Assembly: GCA_017546505.1 (NCBI GenBank) | Contig: JAFYWV010000120.1 | Span: 1 to 60,101 of the forward strand | Source of the DNA: Bacteroidaceae bacterium | GTDB taxonomy: Bacteria > Bacteroidota > Bacteroidia > Bacteroidales > Bacteroidaceae | DNA: 60,101 nt | Direction of reading: 5' to 3' | Part shown: positions 47,241 to 55,637 of the stretch, piece after piece | Layout of the letters: each line of letters begins with the position of its first letter | How positions within the stretch are numbered: position 1 is the stretch's first letter | Notes under the pieces: model-generated | Seen by the model: only the letters and a program-made list of their open reading frames with translations | What the model was told of the DNA's origin: nothing | The model's database searches: none | Position numbers and translations under genes: made by a program

Positions 47241-47303
47241 ATGCTGTTGATAAATAAAGTGTCAAAACAGCATACGTTTTAGTCATTTTTGACTATATTT
47301 TTG
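47241..47303 (+). promoter_or_regulatory. Phage-cluster promoter P4 with inverted repeat
   Basis: GTCAAAACAGCA (47261-47272) is identical to P5 at the same distance (35 nt) from the -7 box, here TATTTTTG (47296-47303). The ACCTTG half of the element is not kept (TACGTT). ATGCTGTT (47241-47248) and AACAGCAT (47266-47273) form an 8-bp inverted repeat over the element. Leader about 10 nt. Confidence 0.65.
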
Positions 47304-47317
47304 TATTAAAAAACAGA

Positions 47318-47761
47318 ATGAGAAGAATAGTAAATGAGGATGTCCGCGACATTCGTAAACGCGACGTGTTGAACAGTTTCTTTGAATCATTGAAAGAAGT
47401 GAGGAAGACAAGACCCTATGCGACACAGGATGAGATTATCAAACACGCAGTAAAAAGCAAAGCGCCACGTTTTTACGTAACATTTGAAAATGCACGCCGC
47501 TTTGTATCGTTGCTATCACGCAAAAAGAAACTCCCGCTTATAAACAGGAACAAACTGGCGATGTACAAGGAGATATATCACCGCTACTTACAAAGGGTCA
47601 AGGACAATGGCAAACGCTACAAGTACATCGTTCTTGAACAGATAATAGAAGAGCCCGCCCCATCGTTCTACCTTGACACCGAGACTTTTCGTGGTATCGT
47701 CTACAAAACACTCCGCAAACATCAAAATGTCAAAACAGCAACCTTGCAGCAATTATATTGA
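47318..47761 (+). CDS. Phage protein with duplicated APxFY motif, candidate small terminase or regulator
   Basis: 147 residues, basic. Two related halves: KSKAPRFYVTFENARRFV (about 46-63) and EEPAPSFYLDTETFRGIV (about 111-128), each an APxFY motif followed by a helix. The N-terminal helix (DIRKRDVLNSFFESLKEVRK) and the QDEIIKHAVK segment could be a small HTH. I have seen APRFYV-type proteins near mobile and phage genes of Bacteroidetes but cannot name the family. First of four plus-strand genes leading to the large terminase, so a small-terminase role fits. P5 lies inside its 3' end. Confidence 0.6.
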   Translation: MRRIVNEDVRDIRKRDVLNSFFESLKEVRKTRPYATQDEIIKHAVKSKAPRFYVTFENARRFVSLLSRKKKLPLINRNKLAMYKEIYHRYLQRVKDNGKRYKYIVLEQIIEEPAPSFYLDTETFRGIVYKTLRKHQNVKTATLQQLY

Positions 47762-47771
47762 AATACTTTTG
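47729..47771 (+). promoter_or_regulatory. Phage-cluster promoter P5 (terminase operon)
   Basis: GTCAAAACAGCAACCTTG (47729-47746), 17 nt, then TACTTTTG (47764-47771), an exact -7 box. This is the fullest copy of the shared element. It overlaps the last codons of the 47318 gene and gives a leader of about 20 nt to the ATG at 47795. Confidence 0.75.
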
Positions 47772-47794
47772 CACAGTAAAAAATAATAGAGAAT

Positions 47795-48262
47795 ATGAAT
47801 GTCACATTTGTCATAACAAAAGAAAAAGTCTACAGGCAGATATTCGCGACAAGCGCACACACGACCCGCGCCCGTGAAGCAATAGGTCTTCCACAAGGAA
47901 TAACAGAAAGAATGCTAATCACTGCAGACAACAAGCATATAATAGCCCCCCTCATAGACAACAGCATCAACGATGTTTATGCAGAGATTGTACGCTACCA
48001 CCCCGATTGCAGTATAAATTTTACCCGGAACGGAGAAGGTGACGGATGCTACGTATTCAATATGAACATACCATCGAACTACCCGACCGACAATATAAAC
48101 CAGCTGGAACAGAGAGTAGAAAGCTACATTGTCAACAGTACATTGCAAAACTGGTACAGCAATGTAAAACCCGACGAAGCAAGCATCATTGCAACAAAGA
48201 GACAGAACGATGCTGCAATCATTCAAATGCTGCTCACCCGACGCACAAAACCCTTGAACTGA
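47795..48262 (+). CDS. Phage protein of unknown function, paralogue of the next gene
   Basis: 155 residues, alpha/beta. No signal peptide or membrane segment. Its C-terminal half (QLEQRVESYIVNSTLQNWYSNV) matches the same region of the next gene (MLERAILDYLVNETIMHWLLL): LE/RxxxxYxVNxTxxxW. Central part: PSNYPTDNINQ against PVDERNHLLPM. The pair may be diverged duplicates. They lie between the APxFY gene and the large terminase; the pair could form a hetero-oligomer in packaging. Unrecognised. Confidence 0.6.
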   Translation: MNVTFVITKEKVYRQIFATSAHTTRAREAIGLPQGITERMLITADNKHIIAPLIDNSINDVYAEIVRYHPDCSINFTRNGEGDGCYVFNMNIPSNYPTDNINQLEQRVESYIVNSTLQNWYSNVKPDEASIIATKRQNDAAIIQMLLTRRTKPLN

Positions 48263-48275
48263 GAACCGATATACT

Positions 48276-48752
48276 ATGAAAAACAAAATAACTATAAAGA
48301 GAAGTGAGTTGCAACAGCAGATTAACTTGAGGAATTTCTATATGGGCGAATCGGCAAAACGAAAAGACAAAGACGCCGACACCATACAAAGCAGCAAAGA
48401 AGACGAAGACCTGCTACTTGCATTCACACACACAGCTTGTAACGAACTGGTCACTGCTGTTGCACTCCGCTTCCCTTCCATAAGCTACACGATAGACGAA
48501 AAAGAGATAATCTTTGAGTTTGAGACACCGGTGGATGAGCGCAACCACCTCCTTCCAATGCTTGAACGTGCGATACTTGACTACCTTGTCAACGAAACAA
48601 TTATGCACTGGTTGCTACTGCGTCGTCGTGATATGTCAGAATCAAACATCTCACTGCGTGCAAGCCTATACAGCAATGTGCTCTTTATGTTTGCCAAAAT
48701 GTACAACTCGAAAAAAATACGACGGCGTGCCACAAACCTCGCCGGTATATAA
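48276..48752 (+). CDS. Phage protein of unknown function, paralogue of the previous gene
   Basis: 158 residues. Charged N-terminus (KRKDKDADTIQSSKEDEDLLL), beta-like middle (SISYTIDEKEIIFEFETPVDE) and a helical C-terminal half with LERAILDYLVNETIMHWLLL that parallels the previous gene. Ends with a basic tail (NSKKIRRRATNLAGI) that could bind nucleic acid. It starts 13 nt after the previous stop and ends 15 nt before the terminase ATG, so all three are one transcript. Unrecognised; a small terminase is possible. Confidence 0.6.
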   Translation: MKNKITIKRSELQQQINLRNFYMGESAKRKDKDADTIQSSKEDEDLLLAFTHTACNELVTAVALRFPSISYTIDEKEIIFEFETPVDERNHLLPMLERAILDYLVNETIMHWLLLRRRDMSESNISLRASLYSNVLFMFAKMYNSKKIRRRATNLAGI

Positions 48753-48767
48753 AACCTGTACAAGATA

Positions 48768-50768
48768 ATGACACGAGAAGAAATTATAAAAGAAAATTAT
48801 AGACGGCTGAAAGAGATTTCAGCCGTCTATAATCCCATTACCGGCGAAGGCTCAACCTCCATACCACGTTGTGAGGTAAACATCAGTGGATTTCCCATAG
48901 AAAGACTATACCTGCCTACAACAATGTCGGCAGAAGAGTTGGTGCAGCAGTTACAACAATATGGTGCAGAGGGTTACCTGAGAGAAATAGAAGGAGAGTC
49001 ACCCTGCAACAGAAGCATCATCAAGCTATGGTTGAGGTTCTGCCTGCTGCGCATCAGACACGACTTTGAGTACTGGGCACGCACTATGACTACAATATCC
49101 GACAAAGGCAAGGGGCGCGACACAGCATTCATTCTCAACCGTCCACAACGCATATACCTCAAGGCTATGGAAACGTTGCGTCTGCAAAAGAAACCCATTG
49201 ACATAATCCTGTGCAAGGCGCGCCAATGGGGAGGCAGCACACTCACGCAGCTCTATATGCTGTGGATTCAACTTGTACACAAACAGAACTGGAACAGTGT
49301 CATCTGCGGTGACATCGAAAAGCAGTCATCCATCGTTGCCGGAATGTTAGCCAAAGTCATCAGTCGCTACCCAATGTGGGCAAGCGGAGGAAAGAAACTG
49401 ACCACTACCCCCTATCAAGGCGCACAAAAGACACGCGTCATCAGCTATAGCAACAGCCGCTACTCATTGGGCTCGGCACAGAAACCCGACTCACTGCGAA
49501 GCGAGGACATAAGTATGGCACACCTCACCGAGGTTGGGCTGTGGAAAGCCACACAAGGAAAGAAGCCCGAAGACCTTGTACAATCCATCTTCGGGTCAAT
49601 CGCTGCCGGTCCTTATACAATGAAGGTTATTGAATCCACCGCCAAGGGAGTCGGCAACTACTTTCACCGTACTTGGATTGACGCCACAGAACATAGAAAC
49701 AACTTTACACCGGTATTCATCCCGTGGTTCACGATAGACCTCTACAGCAAGCCCCTCAATGAAAATGAATACCCCGAACTTGTCGATAGCCTCGACGAAT
49801 ACGAGCAGCATCTCTTTGAACTTGGAGCAACGCTTGAAGCCATTGCCTGGTACAGAGACAAACGACGCGAAATGCCTGATGAGTGGCGACTCTTCTCAGA
49901 GTTTCCATCCACAGCAGCCGAGGCATTCCAAAGTAGCGGCCGACGAGTATTCCGCATCCCTTACGTAAACAACGCACGACGCGACTGCCAACCACCCACT
50001 TTCATTGGCGATATAAAAGAGACCATTGAAAACGGCAAGCCTACAACACATTTTGAGCCACTTGCTCCCGGAGAAAGAAGTGATGAGAATATTCTGAGTG
50101 TGTGGCTGATGCCGGAAAAAGAGGATAGCTTGCGCGACCGCTACATAGTTGCAGTTGACGTCGGAGGCACAAGCGAGAAAGCCGACTACTCCTGTATTCT
50201 GGTAGCCGACCGCCAATCGATGCCCGAGGGAGGTGTACCCGAGATTGCAGCTTGCTGGCACGGACACATAGAGCACGACCAGCTTGCCTGGAAAGCGGTA
50301 GAAATAGCCCGAGCCTATAATAATGCCCTGCTGGTAATAGAGTCCAACACACTTGAAACAGAAGGAACAGAAGGTAATAATTTTGAGTATATACTCAATG
50401 AGATTGCAAACAGATACAGCAACCTCTATTGCCGGACATCTCAAATAGAGATAAAGCAAGGACGCCCGCGCCGATGGGGATTTCACACCAACAGTTCAAC
50501 AAAACCAATGGTAATAAACTTCCTTATCAAAGCATTGCGCGATGGCTTATACATTGAAAGATGTTTACAAACGACATACGAACTCGACCTTTTCGAATTC
50601 AAGGAGAACGGCAAGGAGATGGGAGCTATAGAGGGGAATCACGACGACCGTGTAATGGCTACAGCCATTCTTGTGTGGGTGTGCTACAACCACCCGCTGC
50701 CCCAACGACAGACGCACTCATCCACATCAACAAAACGCACCCGCATCGTCAGCGAAGCGAGTATATGA
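48768..50768 (+). CDS. Phage terminase large subunit
   Basis: 666 residues; ATP-driven DNA packaging motor and headful/end-cutting nuclease. ATPase part: Walker A-like CKARQWGGST (149-158), Walker B ending at Glu255 in ISMAHLTEVGLW, and the coupling motif ESTAKGVG (289-296). Nuclease part: RNase H-like fold with YIVAVDVGGTSEKADYS (Asp464), LLVIESNT (Glu525) and EGNHDDRVMA (Asp626/627). All key residues are present, so it looks functional. The partner portal is absent from this cluster and lies 40 kb away in cluster 1. The stop codon is inside the left arm of the terminator. Confidence 0.93.
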   Translation: MTREEIIKENYRRLKEISAVYNPITGEGSTSIPRCEVNISGFPIERLYLPTTMSAEELVQQLQQYGAEGYLREIEGESPCNRSIIKLWLRFCLLRIRHDFEYWARTMTTISDKGKGRDTAFILNRPQRIYLKAMETLRLQKKPIDIILCKARQWGGSTLTQLYMLWIQLVHKQNWNSVICGDIEKQSSIVAGMLAKVISRYPMWASGGKKLTTTPYQGAQKTRVISYSNSRYSLGSAQKPDSLRSEDISMAHLTEVGLWKATQGKKPEDLVQSIFGSIAAGPYTMKVIESTAKGVGNYFHRTWIDATEHRNNFTPVFIPWFTIDLYSKPLNENEYPELVDSLDEYEQHLFELGATLEAIAWYRDKRREMPDEWRLFSEFPSTAAEAFQSSGRRVFRIPYVNNARRDCQPPTFIGDIKETIENGKPTTHFEPLAPGERSDENILSVWLMPEKEDSLRDRYIVAVDVGGTSEKADYSCILVADRQSMPEGGVPEIAACWHGHIEHDQLAWKAVEIARAYNNALLVIESNTLETEGTEGNNFEYILNEIANRYSNLYCRTSQIEIKQGRPRRWGFHTNSSTKPMVINFLIKALRDGLYIERCLQTTYELDLFEFKENGKEMGAIEGNHDDRVMATAILVWVCYNHPLPQRQTHSSTSTKRTRIVSEASI

Positions 50769-50813
50769 CAAAAAGCATCGGGAAAAGCCAACTTTTCCCG
50801 ATGCTTTTTGTCA
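50766..50813 (+). terminator. Terminator at the right end of phage cluster 2
   Basis: Perfect 22-bp arms at 50766-50787 and 50792-50813 with a 4-nt loop (ccaa). The left arm contains the terminase stop codon. Both arms contain A/T runs, so it can work in both directions and also protects the minus-strand side. Confidence 0.92.
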
Positions 50814-50880
50814 TTAATTGGCTAATATACAATGCAGAGCACGGCAAGTAGCTATTTATAAACTGTCCGCACCTGAAATA

Positions 50881-51624
50881 TTATTCTACAACTGTAACAT
50901 TCATCACCACATCGCTCTTTGGACGGTCGCCCATAGAGGTCTCGACATTCTGTATTGCCTCGACAACGTCCAACCCCTCTTCAACCTCACCGAATACAGT
51001 GTATCCACCATCAAGAAAAGGAGTTCCACCCTGGGTTGTATAGACATTCAGCTGCTCTTCAGCAAAGACAGGAGCACCTTGTTCCTTGCTCTTCTCCATT
51101 GCCATTTTTGCCAATTTGTCCTGGAGCTCCATCAAGCCTTCACGGTCACGATTGCGGCGAAGGTTCATAATCTCCTCACGACGCTCCATAGCAAGCGCAT
51201 TGAAGATGTTCTGCTCCTGCTGCATCTTCATCTGATGTTCCAATTGTTTAAGCTCTGCTGCTTTGTACACCTTTCCCCAAACAATATAAAATTGACTGCC
51301 ACTACTCTCTTTCATTGGGTTTACCTCATCGCCAAGTCGTGCCGCACTCAAAGCGCCACGTTTGTGGAAAAGTTTGGCAGGCTGCATCTCTGCCGGTATA
51401 TTATATCCCGGGCCGCCGCTTCCCAGATTTTTCCCTGCAGGAGCGCCCTTACTCTCGGGGTCGCCACCCTGAATCATAAAATCCTTTATCACACGATGAA
51501 AGAGCGTACCATTAAAGAACCCCTCGGAAGCCAACTTCAGGAAATTATCGCGATGCAGAGGGGTCTCATCATAAAGGCGCACAGTAATGTCGCCCAATGT
51601 TGTTGAAATTTTAACTTTTGCCAT
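50881..51624 (-). CDS. Cyclophilin-type peptidyl-prolyl cis-trans isomerase
   Basis: 247 residues from MAKVKISTTLGDITVRLY. Cyclophilin core with DNFLKLASEGFFNGTLFHRVIKDFMIQGGD in pattern (FHRVIxxFMIQGGD is the active-site signature, with the catalytic Arg) and the C-terminal PFLDGGYTVFGEVEEGLDVVE. A charged helical insert of about 60 residues (KQLEHQMKMQQEQ ... KLAKMAMEKSKEQ) interrupts the core, as in other Bacteroidetes members. No signal peptide at the chosen start, so cytoplasmic. The upstream extension to 51693 crosses the promoter and is rejected. Confidence 0.93.
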   Translation of the reverse strand: MAKVKISTTLGDITVRLYDETPLHRDNFLKLASEGFFNGTLFHRVIKDFMIQGGDPESKGAPAGKNLGSGGPGYNIPAEMQPAKLFHKRGALSAARLGDEVNPMKESSGSQFYIVWGKVYKAAELKQLEHQMKMQQEQNIFNALAMERREEIMNLRRNRDREGLMELQDKLAKMAMEKSKEQGAPVFAEEQLNVYTTQGGTPFLDGGYTVFGEVEEGLDVVEAIQNVETSMGDRPKSDVVMNVTVVE

Positions 51625-51661
51625 AATATTTATAAATTTATACCTCATAACATTTATGGTA

Positions 51662-51669
51662 CAAATATA
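51662..51669 (-). promoter_or_regulatory. -7 box of the cyclophilin gene
   Basis: Minus-strand TATATTTG, exact TAnnTTTG, with CTTTG about 21 nt further upstream as a -33 element. About 38 nt before the chosen ATG. Confidence 0.6.
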
Positions 51670-51838
51670 CAAACAAACGAGCGAGATATACAAAGCTTGC
51701 TTTGATATTTCACAGCGAGTGAAGTGTATATTCGCGGTTTACCGCAAATTCATCAAAAATGGTTATACGCAACATTTTCGTTGCATCCATTTGAGAAAGC
51801 ATCCAACCACAAACAGCTATATGTTAAGCAAACTACAA

Positions 51839-51898
51839 TTTTATATACACAAATAGTCCGTTGCGGTTTGCCACAACGGACTATTTGTGTATATAAAA
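51839..51898 (-). terminator. Terminator of the rml operon
   Basis: Perfect 25-bp arms at 51839-51863 and 51874-51898 with a 10-nt loop; GC-rich centre (GTCCGTTG/CAACGGAC) and A/T ends. It starts 22 nt after the rmlB stop and can work in both directions. Confidence 0.93.
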
Positions 51899-51920
51899 AT
51901 CCGATTAACCTCAAAAACAA

Positions 51921-53057
51921 TTAACGGTTCTTGTACATATCGTCATAATACTTCTCATACTCGCCACTGGTGATGTTATCCATCCACTCCTGGTTGTCGA
52001 GATACCAACGTACAGTCTTTTCAATACCTTCCTCGAACTGCAGGCTAGGCTCCCATCCGAGTTCCTTCTGAAGTTTGGTAGAGTCGATAGCATAACGCAT
52101 ATCGTGACCTGCGCGGTCAGTAACGTATGTAATGAGGTCGAGCGATGCGCCCTCGGGGTTGCCAAGCAAGCGGTCAACAGTCTTTATTATGACTTTGATG
52201 ATATCGATATTCTTCCACTCGTTAAAACCGCCGATGTTGTATGTGTCGGCAGTATTTCCGCTGTGGAAAATGACATCAATGGCACGTGCGTGGTCAACTA
52301 CATAAAGCCAATCGCGCACATTCTCTCCCTTACCATACACCGGCAATGGCTTGCGCTGACGTATGTTGTTGATGAACAAAGGTATCAGTTTCTCAGGGAA
52401 TTGATAAGGGCCGTAATTATTTGAGCAGTTTGTTACAATTGTAGGCATTCCGTATGTATCGTGGAAAGCGCGTACAAAATGGTCACTGCTTGCCTTTGAT
52501 GCAGAATATGGGCTGTGAGGGTTATACTTTGTCGTTTCGTAGAAGAAATCATCTCCGTATGCCAAGTGATGCTCGCCCGATGAAGCTGTTGTTGTGAACG
52601 GAGGCTCTATACCCTCGGGGTGATTCATCTCAAGCGCACCATAAACCTCGTCGGTTGAGATATGGTAGAAACGCTTACCCTCATACTTCTCGGGCAAAGA
52701 CTCCCAATATAGCTTGGCAGCCTGAAGAAGTGACAATGTACCCATAACATTTGTACGTGCAAAGGTAAAAGGGTCCTTGATTGAGCGGTCAACGTGGCTC
52801 TCGGCAGCAAGGTGAATGATACCGTCTACCTTGTGTTCCACCATCAGTTTGTACATCGCATCAAAATCACAGATATCAGCCTTGAAGAATGTGTAGTTTG
52901 GCTTATCCTCTATATCCTTGAGATTGGCAAGGTTACCTGCATAAGTAAGCTTGTCCACGTTTATTATATGATAATCGGGATACTTGTTTACGAACAAACG
53001 CACAACGTGCGAACCGATAAAACCGGCACCGCCGGTAACTATAATGCTACGTTTCAT
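51921..53057 (-). CDS. rmlB: dTDP-glucose 4,6-dehydratase
   Basis: Second step of dTDP-L-rhamnose synthesis: dTDP-glucose to dTDP-4-keto-6-deoxyglucose with bound NAD+. 378 residues; extended SDR. NAD-binding TGGAGFIGSHVV near the N-terminus, HLAAESHVDRSI, STDEVYG with the conserved Thr-Asp-Glu, and the catalytic YSASKASSDH (YxxxK). Last gene of rmlA-C-D-B, 11 nt after rmlD. Confidence 0.96.
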   Translation of the reverse strand: MKRSIIVTGGAGFIGSHVVRLFVNKYPDYHIINVDKLTYAGNLANLKDIEDKPNYTFFKADICDFDAMYKLMVEHKVDGIIHLAAESHVDRSIKDPFTFARTNVMGTLSLLQAAKLYWESLPEKYEGKRFYHISTDEVYGALEMNHPEGIEPPFTTTASSGEHHLAYGDDFFYETTKYNPHSPYSASKASSDHFVRAFHDTYGMPTIVTNCSNNYGPYQFPEKLIPLFINNIRQRKPLPVYGKGENVRDWLYVVDHARAIDVIFHSGNTADTYNIGGFNEWKNIDIIKVIIKTVDRLLGNPEGASLDLITYVTDRAGHDMRYAIDSTKLQKELGWEPSLQFEEGIEKTVRWYLDNQEWMDNITSGEYEKYYDDMYKNR

Positions 53058-53068
53058 TGTTTTATGAA

Positions 53069-53938
53069 TTATTTATTTATTGTCTTAATCCTTTTTATGC
53101 AATACTCCATAGACTCTCGCCAATGTGGAATATCAACATCGAATGTATTCTTGATTTTTGTCTTGTCAAGCACCGAGTATGGCGGACGTGTCACAGGTGA
53201 TGGGAACTCGCTGCTGTGACAAGGATTGATGCGACAACCGGTGTTACCCGCCGCAGCAGCAATCTCTACTGCAAAATCGTACCAAGAGCATACACCCTCG
53301 TTCGAGAAGTGGTACACACCCTCATTGCCATCATAAACACCGGACTCGATTATTGAAAATATTGCCAATGCAAGGTCGCCTGCGTACGTAGGCGTTCCCA
53401 CTTGGTCAAATACGACATTCAACTGCTCCTTTTCAGCAGTGAGACGCATCATTGTCTTTAGGAAATTGTTTCCGAACTCACTATATAGCCACGCAGTGCG
53501 AAAAATCAGCGCTTTGCAACCACTCTCGAGGATTGCCTGCTCACCGTGCAGTTTTGTGCGTCCATAGACTCCAAGCGGATTAAGAGGCATATCCTCTGTG
53601 CGCGGAGTGTTACCCTCGCTGCCAAAGACATAATCTGTCGAAACGTGGAAAAGTGTTCCGCCTACCTCTTTCATTGCAGCTGCAAGATTTGCAACGGCAG
53701 TTGCATTTATAAGCTCAGCTGTAGCCTCGTCACTCTCGGCCTTGTCTACATTCGTATATGCAGCACAGTTCACAATAACCTCAACTGAAGCAGCCTTCAC
53801 AGCATTCATAACAGCATCGGCATTGGTTATGTCAAGCTCCGCAACGTCGGTAAAAATATAGTTATTGGGAGAGACTGCGCCAAAACGACGCATCTCATTA
53901 CCCAATTGTCCGTTTGCTCCTGTTACAAGAATATTCAT
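53069..53938 (-). CDS. rmlD: dTDP-4-dehydrorhamnose reductase
   Basis: Final step of dTDP-L-rhamnose synthesis. 289 residues; SDR with TGANGQLGNEMR at the N-terminus, VNCAAYTNVDKAESD, STDYVFG and the catalytic YGRTKLHGE (YxxxK). The FRTAWLYSEFGNNFLKTM segment is typical of RmlD. Between rmlC (3-nt gap) and rmlB. Confidence 0.96.
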   Translation of the reverse strand: MNILVTGANGQLGNEMRRFGAVSPNNYIFTDVAELDITNADAVMNAVKAASVEVIVNCAAYTNVDKAESDEATAELINATAVANLAAAMKEVGGTLFHVSTDYVFGSEGNTPRTEDMPLNPLGVYGRTKLHGEQAILESGCKALIFRTAWLYSEFGNNFLKTMMRLTAEKEQLNVVFDQVGTPTYAGDLALAIFSIIESGVYDGNEGVYHFSNEGVCSWYDFAVEIAAAAGNTGCRINPCHSSEFPSPVTRPPYSVLDKTKIKNTFDVDIPHWRESMEYCIKRIKTINK

Positions 53939-53941
53939 AAA

Positions 53942-54511
53942 TCAATACATTTGTTCGTTATAGTCAAATAGATAATCGGCATCCTTTATACACTTGCTCA
54001 ACTTGTCCTTCTCCGAGAGTTGAACCTTATCGGCAGGAATTCGCCAGTCAATTGCAAGTTCCGGGTCATTCCACGCCACTGAGCCCTCACTCTCCTTGTT
54101 GTAGAAGTTATCACACTTATATTGGAAAACAGCCTCCTCGGTGAGCACTGCAAAACCGTGAGCAAAACCACGGGGCACAAAGAACTGACGGTGGTTATCC
54201 TCTGAAAGTTCCACTGCTACATATTTACCAAATGTAGGCGAGCCTTTGCGCAGGTCGACTGCCACATCAAGCACAGCACCCTTTATGCAACGCACAAGCT
54301 TGCTTTGGCAGTATGGTGGCTTCTGAAAATGCAAGCCACGCAATACACCATAAGAAGACTTTGACTGATTATCCTGCACGAATGTCGTTTGACACACCTT
54401 CTCTTCAAACTCGCGCTGCGAGAACGATTCGTAGAAATACCCTCTATCGTCCTTGAAAATGCGTGGCTCAATAATCACCACACCATCTATTTCGGTTTTA
54501 ATAACTTCCAT
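53942..54511 (-). CDS. rmlC: dTDP-4-dehydrorhamnose 3,5-epimerase
   Basis: Third enzyme of the pathway, a cupin dimer. 189 residues from MEVIKTEIDG. FxDxRGYFYESFSQREF, QDNQSKSSYGVLRGLHFQ (with the catalytic His) and FFVPRGFAHGFAVLTEEAVFQYKCDNFYN match the family. A TTG at 54523 is an alternative start but would overlap rmlA; the ATG at 54511 starts 4 nt after the rmlA stop. Confidence 0.95.
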   Translation of the reverse strand: MEVIKTEIDGVVIIEPRIFKDDRGYFYESFSQREFEEKVCQTTFVQDNQSKSSYGVLRGLHFQKPPYCQSKLVRCIKGAVLDVAVDLRKGSPTFGKYVAVELSEDNHRQFFVPRGFAHGFAVLTEEAVFQYKCDNFYNKESEGSVAWNDPELAIDWRIPADKVQLSEKDKLSKCIKDADYLFDYNEQMY

Positions 54512-54515
54512 TATA

Positions 54516-55418
54516 TCAATCAATATTTGCTCCGGAGTGCTCTACCTCGGTGATAACCTTCAGCAGATACTGTCCGTACTGGTTCTTTATCATTGGCTGT
54601 GCAACTTCTCGCAATTTGTCGGCTGTAATCCACCCTTTTCGGTAGGCAATACCCTCAAGACAGGCAATCTTCAACCCCTGGCGCTTCTCTATCACCTCGA
54701 CAAAGATAGAAGCCTCGGCAAGTGAATCGTGTGTTCCGGTGTCGAGCCAAGCAAAACCGCGGGGCAAGGTCTGCACCTTAAGTTCTCCATCAGAGAGGAA
54801 CTGCTGGTTGACAGTAGTTATCTCAAGTTCGCCACGAGCCGACGGCTTGATATTCTTTGCAACATTGACAACCTTGTTAGGATAGAAGTACAAGCCCACT
54901 ACAGCGTAGTTGGATTTTGGGCAGGTTGGTTTCTCCTCAATAGATAGACAGTTACCATCCTTATCAAATTCAGCCACACCATAACGCTCCGGGTCATTTA
55001 CCCAATAACCAAAGACCGTAGCCTTGTTGTTCTCCTCGGCATTCTTCACGGCCTCCTTCAACATTCTTGTAAAATCAGCACCGTGGAAGATGTTGTCGCC
55101 AAGCACAAGACACGCCGAATCGTTACCGATGAACTCCTCTCCTATGATGAAAGCCTGCGCCAAGCCGTCCGGTGATGGCTGTTCGGCATACTCAAAACGA
55201 ACACCATAGTCACTGCCATCGCCAAGCAAACGTTTGAAACCGGGCAAGTCCTGCGGAGTAGATATAATGAGTATCTCCCTAATTCCTGCAAGCATAAGCA
55301 CCGAAATGGGGTAATATATCATTGGTTTATCATAGATTGGCAACAATTGCTTGCTCACTCCTTTTGTTATAGGATAAAGACGCGTGCCGGAACCACCAGC
55401 CAAAACAATTCCTTTCAT
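54516..55418 (-). CDS. rmlA: Glucose-1-phosphate thymidylyltransferase
   Basis: First step: dTTP plus glucose-1-phosphate to dTDP-glucose. 300 residues; [37 protein letters not shown] in pattern (GGxGTRLxPxT...[11 protein letters not shown]), [11 protein letters not shown], and the C-terminal [12 protein letters not shown] typical of RmlA. First gene of the operon. The 219-nt upstream gap has no exact TAnnTTTG box; it holds a GC-rich palindrome. Confidence 0.97.
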   Translation of the reverse strand: MKGIVLAGGSGTRLYPITKGVSKQLLPIYDKPMIYYPISVLMLAGIREILIISTPQDLPGFKRLLGDGSDYGVRFEYAEQPSPDGLAQAFIIGEEFIGNDSACLVLGDNIFHGADFTRMLKEAVKNAEENNKATVFGYWVNDPERYGVAEFDKDGNCLSIEEKPTCPKSNYAVVGLYFYPNKVVNVAKNIKPSARGELEITTVNQQFLSDGELKVQTLPRGFAWLDTGTHDSLAEASIFVEVIEKRQGLKIACLEGIAYRKGWITADKLREVAQPMIKNQYGQYLLKVITEVEHSGANID

Positions 55419-55554
55419 AATAAATACTATCTCTTATTAAACATATGTTATTCAATGTTTGACGCACATTCAAGTTCAAGCGCGGCTATCACTTTAAACA
55501 TTCAAACCACGTAAAGTATAAAGAACAACCAAAGTGCACCATTGTTTTTTCTCC

Positions 55555-55583
55555 CCCTGCCCGCTGCGCCACAGCGGGCAGGG
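55555..55583. repeat. GC-rich palindrome between rmlA and the GH2 gene
   Basis: CCCTGCCCGCTG (55555-55566) and CAGCGGGCAGGG (55572-55583), 5-nt loop. It could end the GH2 transcript, but the T-run is on the wrong side for a minus-strand terminator; an A-run follows instead. Confidence 0.5.
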
Positions 55584-55637
55584 CAAAAGAATGTAGATTA
55601 TTTATATCCTTTTACTATTTAATTAAAAGGTAGGTTA

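Noticed and set aside
50818-51606. 262-residue plus-strand frame
   Set aside because: Fully antisense to the cyclophilin gene, whose family motifs are clear.
55419-55637. Small RNA or riboswitch before rmlA
   Set aside because: Only a GC-rich palindrome is visible; no conserved RNA structure was recognised.
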